From a virus, in IMG/VR virus record IMGVR_UViG_3300034022_000278, positions 24,043 through 88,042 of that record: a stretch of 64,000 bases of DNA. The stretch is one strand, 5' to 3'. Under the pieces are notes generated by a model. The model saw only the letters and a list, made by a program, of their open reading frames with translations. It searched no databases and was not told the DNA's origin. Made by a program: the position numbers and the translations under genes. This document shows, one piece after another, positions 55,005 through 63,905 of this stretch; within the stretch, counting starts at the first letter, position 1, and every line of letters begins with the position of its first letter.

Positions 55005-58000
55005 TAGAATATTTGGTAATCAAAGTAAGACAATAGACGATTCATTATAAGTTGCTTATTAACAGTATTATCAAAGTATAAAGTTACAATAAAATGTGTA
55101 CTTCTCAAACGTCCATGTTGATTAGTTGTATTTATATCTCTAGGAATTTTAACTCTCCACTTATCAAACTTACGTTTAATTCTATTTGCAGAGAATAATA
55201 CCTTGCCTGTATCCTGTGTTTGTGTCTTTATTCTAAATGCTGTAATAGTAACATCTCTATCTATTACTTTAGCATCATCTCTAACAATAGAATTAAATTC
55301 TAATGTTCTTAATATCTTGTTGATATCTGCTTGAGGATTAATTACTAATGTAATAGAAGCTTCTTCTACATTACCATAAAATTCTCCGTAGTTTCCTATA
55401 TTGTGAGTATACACAACATTGTTAGCATCTGGACTAGGACTTAATAAAATATCACTATTATCTATCCATATTTTAGGTGTAGCAGAGTACATAGAAGAAA
55501 ACTTCTGTGCTATCTCATCATACACTATAGATACATTCTTAGGAGTATATGTAACAGAGTTTGCTAAAGCAATTCCTATATTTGTAAGCTTATTAGAACC
55601 TGTAGTAAATTGAGTAGTTACTTGTACGTATCCATAAGCTATTCCTAAATAAACAATATCTCCTATATAATAAGTAGTATTAGTTAATAGGGATAAATAA
55701 AGTCCGCTCTCTAAAAAAGTAAATATAACTTCATCATTGATAGGGTCTTTTCCGATAGTAATCCCTTTGCCTAATATAGGATTATCTCCTTCGTCTTCTT
55801 TACGTAAAAATATTGTATCAGGCAATTGTTGAAATAGGGAGTGTAAACCTGTTGCTTCGGATAACATTGTTAATTGTCCACCACCAACACCTACTAATAG
55901 TTTTCTTCGGATAGCATCAAATATGTAAATACCTAAATTAGTAGTTTTAATTCCCCATTGGTGGATAGAACCATTTTCTTTAGAAAAATATTGATGTTTA
56001 CCAAAACCTAATCCTGTACCCAATTGAGTAGGTACTCCATCATTTGTAGTAGTTATAGCAGCCCTATTAATAGCGTAGATTCCTATTCCTCTATCTTGTA
56101 TAAAGTGTACGGTATCTTTCCAGTTAATTATTTTATTAATAGGACCATAGTCATCTATGTCATAATAATTATTAGCACCAAACTTTGTCCAAGAATCTAC
56201 TACTTCTCCATTTATTTTAACATTAGATAAATAAGCTCTAACATCATTTACTTTTACGTTGCAGTTATTTCCTCCAATAGGTTCCACAAAGAAAGTTACA
56301 TCATAATTGTCTCTAGAATATACTCCATTATAAGCATACATAAATAAATTAGTTTTGCCGTAAGTAGTATAACTGTTATTAGTTTCTTGTCTAAAATAAG
56401 TTTCTTGTAAACCTGCTTGAGTATATTTAACTTCTGTTCTTAAAGTGGATCCTGCGGCTAATTCTAAATTTAATTGAGTCTCTACTGGATATGCTTCTGT
56501 GTGAGTATTATTTTGATGATATTTACTGTCCTTATAAAAATTAGTATTAAATTCCATTGTTTTTATTTGCACTGTGAACATACTTACAAAAATATCTCCA
56601 CCAAAAACTTTTGGATTAAGATTTGTTTTAGCTATTACAGGAGAAGCGCCTATAAAGATATTAGTTTCTAATGCTGTTTGACTAAATCCTCCGTATACTT
56701 CACTTTTAGGTAAAAGATAATCTACTATAGGTTTAAATGTTGCTGAACTTCCTATTAAAGAAGAACTTGTTATAAGGTCTTTAACATATAAATAATTTAT
56801 ATATGGAGATTTAAAATAATCGTAAGCAGATGAAGTAACTAGGGGAGTACCCCCTAAAGGATCTTGAGTTATTTTAGCAATTCTGCCTATAATACTTGTA
56901 CCTGCCCTATTAAATTCAGGTGTGTCTGTATTAGTAGCTCCTTGTGGTTTATTTAAATTAGTAGACGGTTTGTCATACTCATCGATTGCGTAGTAATTAC
57001 GCATGGCATATCCTCCGTATGCAGAAGTAACTCTGTCCTCATAACTGGAAGTATCAGGCATTTGCATATAAGTTAAATCTGCAAATCTTTTAATATTTTC
57101 TATGCTATTATAACTAACAGGATACGATCCTTTATGAGTAGTTCTTTTATCGTAACATATTTGTCCTAAATTTTGAGCACTAAAATCTTTTGGTGAATTT
57201 GTAGCTTGTGAAGTATTACCAAAAGCGTATGCCCCAGTAATTAACATACAAGGAGAATTACTTAAACTTGCCATTGCAATACTAGCATTCCCAGTTTTAA
57301 AAGATAATTCGGGGGAATAAAATCCTAAATGTTGTCCTTTAATTAAATAATCATCAAATTTTGGTATGTATGGAGATGGATCGTTTTCTTGATCCTCTAA
57401 TGTAGCAAAAGTCGCATTATCTACAATAGTAGCAGGTCCTGCAGGTGTTGGGTAGTAAGGATATAAATGCAAAGCATTACTGCTGCCATTTATTTGTAGA
57501 TTAAAATCTACAGCATCACTTCCTAAAACATTAGCAAAGTAAAATCCTTTTACTAAACCTTGAGAATATCTGCGTTTGTCTGCATCCTCTCTTTGTACTC
57601 TTACTATTTGATAACTTTCAATTTGAGATTCTAATAGAGGACAACTAGAAAAATCTATATTAAATTCTATTCCTAAAGAATATCCTATAGTTGTTATAGG
57701 GACAGTAATATTTGCTATAGTACAAGTAGGCCAATACTTAATACCTGTTCCAGGAATAGTTTCTGTACCATTTTCTTCTGAAATATCTGGAAACTTGATA
57801 TCGCCAATGAAATTTACAAAAGTAGCTTCACCTTTTTTAGTATATAATACTAAACCAAAACGATATGTTTCTCCTCGTTTATATCCACGCATTAATCCTG
57901 ATAAAAACGGAGAGGCAAAATTAGAATAAGTAGTATTCTCGTAAGTGCCGTAACCATCATTAAAATTATGAGTTAGGACATAGTCAGGATTATTAGAAAC

Positions 58001-59392
58001 AGTAGGTATTCCATCACTTACTCCTGAATCTAAAGTAAAAGGTTCTAAATGAAAGTTATAGGAAATATTTGGGCCTACTCCACCTAGAGTAGTTCCATCT
58101 GCTTGATATTTAAATTGTTTAGCAGTTTGCCATTCTGTATCCCAATGTGCATCCGAGTTAAATCCTATTAAAGGTTTAGTGCTATATGCAGGAGCAACCG
58201 TAGTATTAAAAGCATTTTTAGTTTTAGCTTCATCTATTTGTGCGGGACTTCCTGTTAATGGATGCGGCAAAGTTACTCCATTACTTAAAAATCTATTAGT
58301 TCTAGAATCAAAGCTTTCATTTGGGCCTAATAAACTTGCTATAGATATAGTTGAGCTCTTAATGTTTGCAATTACTAAAGAACTATCTTTAGGAGTAATT
58401 GTTTTAGGAGTTTTAAATGGATTATTCTTTGCTGTAAATGTTAATAATTCTATAGGCACAATAGTACCCTCGTTGCCTGTGTATACAAATGTAATAGAAG
58501 ACTGGCCATTAATACTTATTTTTTCTACACTATTTACTACAGGAGTAGATACACTTGAAGAATGGTATACAACAATAAATTCTATTTCATTAAATTGAGA
58601 ATAATTACTTGTATCAACATTAAAAGATAATGCTTTTCCTGTGTCTATACTGCCAGATAAATCTCCATTATACTCTGCAGATTGTGTAGTCTCAGAATCT
58701 GAAACAACGTGCACTAAATTACTTGGAGGAGAAACTAAAGTCTCTTTGCCGTCTACGGTAATTAATCTATAAGCAACTTGATATTCTCCTGCATAAACTC
58801 CTATGCCTCCACCTGCAATTACTTTTAGTAACGGTTGTGTATAAGTAATATCTGGAAATATATCTAATTGGCTCGCTGAAAAAGTATTTAGTGACGGTTC
58901 CTCTATATTAATACTTCTAAAATAATTATTGTAATCTGTCCAATATACTTTTTGAATACATTGAGATTCGTATAAACCCAATGCTTCAATAGGCCATTTC
59001 TTACTAAAATTTAAAATAGGACTATAATATTTTAATAGGGGAAATCCAGGAAGCATTTCTCTAGTTGCGGTATTATAATCTACAACATAAATCCATCCGT
59101 TGGCTTCACTATCATCTGCTACAAATATTACTATTCTATTTCTTATAATAGTATATCCAATTATTTCTGGGATACCTATAGCTACCCAAGGGCCAAAAGG
59201 TTGTCCCGCTGTATACGCAGAAGGAATAGTAAAAGATTCTACATTCCCTTTGATATTCGTAAATGCTCCCATTGATTCACCATTAGTAGTAGTGATTCTA
59301 ATATCTTGCGCATCTATATATAAAGTTGCATCTATGCTATCATAGGCAATATCTTTATTTAATCCTTGGTATGTATTTAAATGTCTTTCCAT
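55004..59392 (-). CDS. Tail muzzle/stabilization protein, 1462 aa
   Basis: A 1462-residue beta-rich protein starting MERHLNTYQGLNKDIAYDS, then DAQDIRITTTNGESMGAF, the N-terminal pattern of the crAss-like stabilization protein, which is related in layout to P22-type tail stabilization proteins and forms the muzzle at the tail tip. The body is made of repeated beta-sheet modules with many Ser/Thr/Asn residues, such as NPQADINKILRTLEFNSIV near the end. The size (about 1450 aa) and position directly after the tail-ring genes agree with the known order. Its start abuts the stop of the 274-residue gene. Confidence 0.82.
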   Translation of the reverse strand: MERHLNTYQGLNKDIAYDSIDATLYIDAQDIRITTTNGESMGAFTNIKGNVESFTIPSAYTAGQPFGPWVAIGIPEIIGYTIIRNRIVIFVADDSEANGWIYVVDYNTATREMLPGFPLLKYYSPILNFSKKWPIEALGLYESQCIQKVYWTDYNNYFRSINIEEPSLNTFSASQLDIFPDITYTQPLLKVIAGGGIGVYAGEYQVAYRLITVDGKETLVSPPSNLVHVVSDSETTQSAEYNGDLSGSIDTGKALSFNVDTSNYSQFNEIEFIVVYHSSSVSTPVVNSVEKISINGQSSITFVYTGNEGTIVPIELLTFTAKNNPFKTPKTITPKDSSLVIANIKSSTISIASLLGPNESFDSRTNRFLSNGVTLPHPLTGSPAQIDEAKTKNAFNTTVAPAYSTKPLIGFNSDAHWDTEWQTAKQFKYQADGTTLGGVGPNISYNFHLEPFTLDSGVSDGIPTVSNNPDYVLTHNFNDGYGTYENTTYSNFASPFLSGLMRGYKRGETYRFGLVLYTKKGEATFVNFIGDIKFPDISEENGTETIPGTGIKYWPTCTIANITVPITTIGYSLGIEFNIDFSSCPLLESQIESYQIVRVQREDADKRRYSQGLVKGFYFANVLGSDAVDFNLQINGSSNALHLYPYYPTPAGPATIVDNATFATLEDQENDPSPYIPKFDDYLIKGQHLGFYSPELSFKTGNASIAMASLSNSPCMLITGAYAFGNTSQATNSPKDFSAQNLGQICYDKRTTHKGSYPVSYNSIENIKRFADLTYMQMPDTSSYEDRVTSAYGGYAMRNYYAIDEYDKPSTNLNKPQGATNTDTPEFNRAGTSIIGRIAKITQDPLGGTPLVTSSAYDYFKSPYINYLYVKDLITSSSLIGSSATFKPIVDYLLPKSEVYGGFSQTALETNIFIGASPVIAKTNLNPKVFGGDIFVSMFTVQIKTMEFNTNFYKDSKYHQNNTHTEAYPVETQLNLELAAGSTLRTEVKYTQAGLQETYFRQETNNSYTTYGKTNLFMYAYNGVYSRDNYDVTFFVEPIGGNNCNVKVNDVRAYLSNVKINGEVVDSWTKFGANNYYDIDDYGPINKIINWKDTVHFIQDRGIGIYAINRAAITTTNDGVPTQLGTGLGFGKHQYFSKENGSIHQWGIKTTNLGIYIFDAIRRKLLVGVGGGQLTMLSEATGLHSLFQQLPDTIFLRKEDEGDNPILGKGITIGKDPINDEVIFTFLESGLYLSLLTNTTYYIGDIVYLGIAYGYVQVTTQFTTGSNKLTNIGIALANSVTYTPKNVSIVYDEIAQKFSSMYSATPKIWIDNSDILLSPSPDANNVVYTHNIGNYGEFYGNVEEASITLVINPQADINKILRTLEFNSIVRDDAKVIDRDVTITAFRIKTQTQDTGKVLFSANRIKRKFDKWRVKIPRDINTTNQHGRLRSTHFIVTLYFDNTVNKQLIMNRLLSYFDYQIF

Positions 59393-60216
59393 TATGTAGT
59401 AGCAGGATTAGATCCTTGTGCATTTTGGGTTAATACATTAATAGTTGATACTAAACCTGTACCAGCTTTCGGTCTGAATTTTCTTTGTTCTGGCAATTGC
59501 ATATTAGCAAAGAAAGAAGCATGTGCCTGTAAATCAGGTATAGTTCTGATTACACTGTTCTTAACGCTTTCTGCCTCATCTACACCGTTCCATTGTTTAG
59601 CATGATTTACTGCTTGGGCAAAATACCATTCTTTATCTCGCTCGATAATCTGAAACTTATCTCCAGATAATTCGTTGCGTAACCAAAGTTTTCTTGCTAT
59701 TTTATGAGCAATATAATGTGCTCCTGCTTCCATCCATTGTTGTTCTGCAGGAATAGTAGGATAGCCGCAATCGTCTGTAGGTATAGCCGAATAGCTCATC
59801 GCCATAATACCTTTATCAAAAGATGGGAAAATGTATCCTTGACCTACAGTGTAAGTTTCTCTACCTTCGGTAGTATAATCTCTGGTATCTTTGTGATATC
59901 TTTTGTGGAAGTAATCTGTTTTCCAACGCATTGGGTACATTCTACCGTGCCCGCATTCAGCTTCTTCTATTGTTGTTATTCCTTCCATGTGAGCTACTTG
60001 GCCTATTTTATATAAGTCAAATGGCAAGTCTGCTCTACCATCACAAGATTCAACATAAGCAATCTTTTCCTCCATAGTCACGCCCACGTTAGTGTGTGCC
60101 ATAAATTCTGCTAACCATTCTACTCCTTCTTCTTCGTGGATATCATAGTTAAAGCCGAAATCCCTGATGCATTTATCAAGGATTGCTTTATAAGAAACTG
60201 TTTTTCCTGCGTACAT
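59392..60216 (-). CDS. Tail-ring/connector protein, 274 aa
   Basis: A 274-residue protein, opening GKTVSYKAILDKCIRDFGFN and EWLAEFMAHTNVGV, then a Tyr/Asp/Pro-rich middle (YIFPSFDKGIMAMSYSA). The N-terminal sequence and its place directly before the muzzle gene match the crAss-like tail-ring (connector) family. It should sit in the short tail between portal and muzzle. I do not assign a ring number. It overlaps both neighbours by one base. Confidence 0.7.
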   Translation of the reverse strand: MYAGKTVSYKAILDKCIRDFGFNYDIHEEEGVEWLAEFMAHTNVGVTMEEKIAYVESCDGRADLPFDLYKIGQVAHMEGITTIEEAECGHGRMYPMRWKTDYFHKRYHKDTRDYTTEGRETYTVGQGYIFPSFDKGIMAMSYSAIPTDDCGYPTIPAEQQWMEAGAHYIAHKIARKLWLRNELSGDKFQIIERDKEWYFAQAVNHAKQWNGVDEAESVKNSVIRTIPDLQAHASFFANMQLPEQRKFRPKAGTGLVSTINVLTQNAQGSNPATT

Positions 60217-60491
60217 TATACTATACCTTTAAGTATGCTTTCTAGTCTACTTGCGATTCCTTCAGATGAAGTATCTTTAGTAGGATCTTCTACGCTTACT
60301 GATTTTTCATCTTTATATTCCCACTCTCCGTTTACTTTTTTACGAGTACAAACGGTTGTAATAAATCCACCTTCAACTTCTTCAACGCGTGTTTCTTCGT
60401 AACTTCCGTCTTCAAATTCTTTTCTAGTAGTCTTTACTACAGTCTCCACACTTTTAGAGGAGCCTTCGTTTTCCATTGTTTCGTTATCCAT
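60216..60491 (-). CDS. Hypothetical acidic protein, 91 aa
   Basis: A 91-residue, very acidic, beta-hairpin-like protein (TTRKEFEDGSYEETRVEEVE). It lies between the IHF-like and ring genes with 8- and 1-base overlaps. It may be a small structural or assembly factor. No family recognised. Confidence 0.55.
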   Translation of the reverse strand: MDNETMENEGSSKSVETVVKTTRKEFEDGSYEETRVEEVEGGFITTVCTRKKVNGEWEYKDEKSVSVEDPTKDTSSEGIASRLESILKGIV

Positions 60492-61026
60492 AATAAAATA
60501 CTTTACGATTTGGTTCTTTAACTATTTTAGCAATTAATCTAGAATATTGTCTTGATGCTTTAAATACATAAAAACTTTTATACTTTAAATTAATTGTTGC
60601 TTTATCCCAGTAATGCTCATAAAACTCTTGGTTAGAATGCTCATTCTCGTGATAAATAACTTTCTTATCTTTTATTTCTACAATTTCGTCTCTTGTTAAT
60701 CCTGGGTATTTACTTTGCCAGAATTCCCAAGTAGCTTTCCAATTAGGTTTTAGGCTTTTGGATTTCTCCCCATTAGCTTTAAAAAAATTCAAATGACTAC
60801 TCTTTATTCTTAACTTTCCTACTTTAGTAATCTTTAACTCTAGATTGTTATCAACTATAGCTGTACTAAAGGTATTTAGTAAATCCTTAATAAACGCATT
60901 ATATTTATCTTTAGGCAATAGGGATTCTCTAGCATTGCTTTTATAATAAGAAAAGAAATCATCCTTCTTAATATTGCCAGCAATTTTCCCTTTGCCTCTT
61001 TTTAAATATATGTTGGCCATTTCCAT
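60484..61026 (-). CDS. IHF/HU-like tail protein candidate, 180 aa
   Basis: A 180-residue basic protein. Residues about 40-75 (YNAFIKDLLNTFSTAIVDNN, then LELKITKVGKLRIKS) follow the HU/IHF pattern of a helix pair leading into a beta-strand with a Gly turn (FIxxLLxxxxxAL...GxLxI). IHF-like subunits are a known component of crAss-like tail rings next to the muzzle gene. It could line or bind the DNA channel. It overlaps its upstream neighbour by one base. Confidence 0.6.
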   Translation of the reverse strand: MEMANIYLKRGKGKIAGNIKKDDFFSYYKSNARESLLPKDKYNAFIKDLLNTFSTAIVDNNLELKITKVGKLRIKSSHLNFFKANGEKSKSLKPNWKATWEFWQSKYPGLTRDEIVEIKDKKVIYHENEHSNQEFYEHYWDKATINLKYKSFYVFKASRQYSRLIAKIVKEPNRKVFYYG

Positions 61027-61733
61027 TACTTAGCAGGTTGAGGAGAAACATCTATTCTTGCATCTTGCGCATTGTTAGCATCATCGTATGGTGCTGCACC
61101 CTTCTGTAATAATTGTTGTAATATCTGTGGCTTAATATATGCCCACATCCACTGATTAATTGGATAAGGGTCTGCTGGAGTCCAGCAAGTTTGCTTAGTA
61201 GAGCAATTGATAAATTCTCCTAAAGAAGTAGGGTCTTCAAATATTCCTCTAATGGTAATATATTTCATCATTAGATGGCTACTACTCTTAGACGTAATGT
61301 ACATGTACCCTCCGTATAAGAAAGCATAAACAGCATTTTGATTAGTTCTACCGCTGCCTACGTAAGGCACTCTAGAATAATCTACTAATAAAGCTCTCGG
61401 CTTCATTATGTCGGGAGAACCTACAGAAACAATTCCTTTAGTAAAGAAAAACTCTATTGTATTTGGAATCTTTAATTTAGTTCTTAAAACTTTGCAACCT
61501 GTAGGCACTGCAACGCAGCATTGTATAGGGTCTACTAATTCTAGTTCGATGCAATTTAGATCCTGTATTACATATGGATCAATGCTTCTGTTTTTATTGT
61601 ACTCATTGCGTAACCACAATGACCTTTGCTCATTAATTAAATCTGTATAAAATTCATACGAAAAGGATGACTCTACGGAGTTAATCGCAAGTGATTCATC
61701 TATCTGAGCCTGTAAATCTTGTAATGATAACAT
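61026..61733 (-). CDS. Tail-ring/adaptor structural protein, 235 aa
   Basis: A 235-residue protein: a short helical start (LSLQDLQAQIDESLAINSVE), then a Tyr/Arg-rich beta domain with NEQRSLWLRNEYNKNRSID, and Cys-rich strands (DPIQCCVAVPTGC). The C-terminal 40 residues are disordered and Pro/Ala/Asp-rich. This layout fits a connector protein of crAss-like tails. A TATATTTG box (61746-61739) lies five bases before the ATG and could start a late sub-transcript. Confidence 0.65.
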   Translation of the reverse strand: MLSLQDLQAQIDESLAINSVESSFSYEFYTDLINEQRSLWLRNEYNKNRSIDPYVIQDLNCIELELVDPIQCCVAVPTGCKVLRTKLKIPNTIEFFFTKGIVSVGSPDIMKPRALLVDYSRVPYVGSGRTNQNAVYAFLYGGYMYITSKSSSHLMMKYITIRGIFEDPTSLGEFINCSTKQTCWTPADPYPINQWMWAYIKPQILQQLLQKGAAPYDDANNAQDARIDVSPQPAK

Positions 61734-61738
61734 AATAG

Positions 61739-61746
61739 CAAATATA
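61739..61746 (-). promoter_or_regulatory. Candidate TAnnTTTG promoter box before the tail-ring genes
   Basis: On the minus strand TATATTTG precedes the ATG at 61733 by five bases, as at 20439-20432. This would give a nearly leaderless message for the tail-ring to RNA polymerase gene series. No good -33 TTG is seen. Confidence 0.4.
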
Positions 61747-61762
61747 CGATTAATTTTTTAAA

Positions 61763-61903
61763 TTATCTTCCTTGGCCTACGTTAGCTTTTTTGTAGTTAC
61801 GTGAGCTCTTTAATTTAGAACTTTTAGATTTAGCATGTACACCTGGTCTGTAAACTTTAGTAGTAGTTTCTCTACCTGTAGCACTGTCTTTAATCTTAGC
61901 CAT
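61763..61903 (-). CDS. Small highly basic protein, 46 aa
   Basis: A 46-residue Lys/Arg/Ser-rich protein (MAKIKDSATGRETTTKVYR, then KSKSSKLKSSRNYKKANVG). It is continuous on the coding strand, has no stop, and is too basic to be chance. It may bind DNA in the capsid or tail. It lies two bases after the 52-residue gene. No named family. Confidence 0.6.
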   Translation of the reverse strand: MAKIKDSATGRETTTKVYRPGVHAKSKSSKLKSSRNYKKANVGQGR

Positions 61904-61905
61904 AA

Positions 61906-62064
61906 TTATCTATTTTTAATAGTTATGTTTAATATTGTCAACATATAGAATTCTCTTGAGACATCTATCTCTACAGTAAATATATCAAAATATCCTATTC
62001 GTAATCTTAAAGACAATTTGTCCCATTGTCTTCTGCTGCTTTTCCAATTGTTTCTAATCTTCAT
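61906..62064 (-). CDS. Small basic protein, 52 aa
   Basis: A 52-residue protein starting at the ATGA overlap with the endolysin stop (62061-62064). The first half is basic and Trp-containing (NNWKSSRRQWDKL); the second is beta-type and hydrophobic (REFYMLTILNITI). Function unknown. The overlap supports real translation. Confidence 0.55.
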   Translation of the reverse strand: MKIRNNWKSSRRQWDKLSLRLRIGYFDIFTVEIDVSREFYMLTILNITIKNR

Positions 62065-62630
62065 GGTCTAAATGTTTTTCTATAGTCCTCTAATCTATTC
62101 AACCATCCTTTAAGAAATTTAGAATTCTTAGTTCCAGGTCTTCCTATATATTTAAAGAATCTCTCTCTCTCTGCAAGTAATGCATCGAATAATACTTGTG
62201 CATTTATAAGATTAGCTGCTGCTATAGTTTTGTTTCCTAACGCTCCGTCTTTATCAATATCAACTCCACAGTTAATAATCGCTTGTTGTAAGGATGTTAC
62301 AGCTTGTTTCTTGCCTGATCCCCATGCCATTCCTGTCGTAAATATAGCAACATTTTGCGACAAAAATTCATCTGCTCTTACTGAGTTCCAGTATAAAGTT
62401 TTGAATACATTGAACCAATCTTCGTTAGACATGTTAAAGAATCTAGCATCTTTATCTTTACCGTAGAATTCTTTCCAGACAGCATAAGTTATTCCAATGT
62501 TAGTATGGTATCCGCTAATGCCTTTGAAAGGCGTAGGACAAGGAAACTTAGACGCTGAGTCAGCTTTATCTCTAGAGAGTCCACCTTCCCATTTCTTAGT
62601 AAACGTAATATACTTATCTATCAATTCCAT
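62061..62630 (-). CDS. GH108-type endolysin (muramidase), 189 aa
   Basis: A 189-residue enzyme. The KWEGGLSRDKADSAS start places the catalytic Glu at 15 in the EGG motif of glycosyl hydrolase family 108. NIGITYAVWKEFYG, with the helical AIFTTGMAWGSGKKQAV, forms the rest of the domain. The second half (LQQAIINCGVDIDKDGALGN) matches the PG_binding_3 region. It cuts the MurNAc-GlcNAc bond and ends infection with the holin and spanin encoded next to it. No signal peptide, so it needs the holin. Confidence 0.9.
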   Translation of the reverse strand: MELIDKYITFTKKWEGGLSRDKADSASKFPCPTPFKGISGYHTNIGITYAVWKEFYGKDKDARFFNMSNEDWFNVFKTLYWNSVRADEFLSQNVAIFTTGMAWGSGKKQAVTSLQQAIINCGVDIDKDGALGNKTIAAANLINAQVLFDALLAERERFFKYIGRPGTKNSKFLKGWLNRLEDYRKTFRP

Positions 62631-62633
62631 GTC

Positions 62634-63131
62634 TTAGTTTTTAATGTTTTTCCAAGTATCGGATACTTTAGTTATTGTTGTTCTAATCTTTCTAACAATA
62701 CTAAATGTACTTTTTAAAATGTTATTACCACTAATATCGAACCAATTTTCATTGATACTAGACAATTCCATTAAAGCAAATATACACAATAACATATTAG
62801 TAAACAAAGCTGGTGTAGGTATTACAAAAGAATAACCCAATGCGCTTAGTAGACTAGAACTAAATGGAGTTAATGCATAGAAGTCTAATGGAAATAAAGC
62901 TCCTGCAAGGATGTAGTATCCTGCTGCTTTAAATATATATCCTCGTCTAAGCATTTTAGATTTAAATACATCCCTGAATTTTTTATCTTCTACACACGCT
63001 ATCTTTTTTAAAGCTACTAACTTTACTATTGTATCTAGGAATATAATACTCATTAAAATAATTGTACAAAGCTCTATCGGAGCAAAAAATGAGAAGATTG
63101 ACAAGATTACTAAAGTTAAATTCGTTTTCAT
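62634..63131 (-). CDS. Holin candidate, 165 aa
   Basis: A 165-residue membrane protein with at least three hydrophobic segments: about 5-30, 68-82 and 100-125 by eye. The charged cytoplasmic loop is KKIACVEDKKFRDVFKSK, and the C-terminus is basic. Larger than most holins, it resembles the Holin_4/toxin-secretion holin type found in Bacteroidota phages. It lies three bases before the endolysin gene and starts at the spanin stop. Confidence 0.72.
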   Translation of the reverse strand: MKTNLTLVILSIFSFFAPIELCTIILMSIIFLDTIVKLVALKKIACVEDKKFRDVFKSKMLRRGYIFKAAGYYILAGALFPLDFYALTPFSSSLLSALGYSFVIPTPALFTNMLLCIFALMELSSINENWFDISGNNILKSTFSIVRKIRTTITKVSDTWKNIKN

Positions 63132-63646
63132 TATATAAAAGATTTTGTCTTGATATATTTAATCAAGATTTTAGTTAGGATAATTATAATAAATATAACT
63201 CCCATTACTGATAAAAATGTTATCCACCACGGCAGTTGTTTATTTTCTTGCTTTGATATTACTTCTTCTTCTTTAGAATCTATTTTGTTATTCTTTATAG
63301 CAGCTTTTAGGGAATCAGAATACATCCTTGAGACTATCTTTAAAGAATCTTTGAATCTTCTATTATCAAACCTTGTCATCCATCTTGTTTCTACAGTAGC
63401 TTTAGGACAATTACAAGGTACATTTTTGACAACATATATAAGGGAGTCTTTTCCGTCAACTCCCTTAGTATGTATAGTGTCTATTTTTGGTACATAGATT
63501 GTATCACACGTAATAACTCCACCTTTAGTATAGAACTTATCTAAATGATATTTGGCATCGTAACAGCCAGATAACATGTATAGCATTACTATGCTAATTA
63601 AAGTAGCAAAGAATAAAGTTATTATATGTCTTACATCTATGTTCAT
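63131..63646 (-). CDS. u-spanin-like lysis protein, 171 aa
   Basis: A 171-residue protein with both ends membrane-linked. The N-terminal signal ends in a lipobox, MLSGC (Cys 28), and a C-terminal transmembrane helix spans about 140-163 (WITFLSVMGVIFIIIILTK). The periplasmic middle (about 110 residues) has a coiled-coil-like DSLKIVSRMYSDSLKAAI segment. An outer-membrane lipid anchor and an inner-membrane helix in one chain is the architecture of unimolecular spanins such as T1 gp11. It neighbours holin and endolysin genes. The assignment is by topology, not homology. Confidence 0.7.
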   Translation of the reverse strand: MNIDVRHIITLFFATLISIVMLYMLSGCYDAKYHLDKFYTKGGVITCDTIYVPKIDTIHTKGVDGKDSLIYVVKNVPCNCPKATVETRWMTRFDNRRFKDSLKIVSRMYSDSLKAAIKNNKIDSKEEEVISKQENKQLPWWITFLSVMGVIFIIIILTKILIKYIKTKSFI

Positions 63647-63903
63647 TAGTTAAAAGGCATTGGGTTCACAACTGGAACAAATAAGATCATCTCTAAGTCC
63701 TGCAACCAATTAAACTCTGGATAAATATTTTGCTCTATCTCCTCAATTGAGATGATCCAGTTCTGCGGCTCGTTACCATCCAAGATAGGATTAAAATAAC
63801 TATCCTCGTCAAACAATTGACCTACCAATAAGTCTTTTTGTTCTACTGTTAAAAGACCTACATAGATAGCCTTTTCTTCTTGTGTTAAATCTGCTATTTT
63901 CAT
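63646..63903 (-). CDS. Hypothetical acidic protein, 85 aa
   Basis: An 85-residue acidic protein between the tail-fibre gene end and the spanin. LTQEEKAIYVGLLTVEQKDLL is helical; the second half (WIISIEEIEQNIYPEFNWLQ) carries hydrophobic and aromatic residues. It overlaps the spanin gene by one base. A late accessory function, perhaps fibre-related or lysis-related, cannot be resolved. Confidence 0.55.
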   Translation of the reverse strand: MKIADLTQEEKAIYVGLLTVEQKDLLVGQLFDEDSYFNPILDGNEPQNWIISIEEIEQNIYPEFNWLQDLEMILFVPVVNPMPFN

Positions 63904-63905
63904 AA

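Noticed and set aside
58179-58598. 139-codon plus-strand frame inside the muzzle gene
   Set aside because: It lies wholly antisense to a well-supported structural gene, has no leader like those of true genes, and similar frames occur throughout the AT-rich minus-strand genes.
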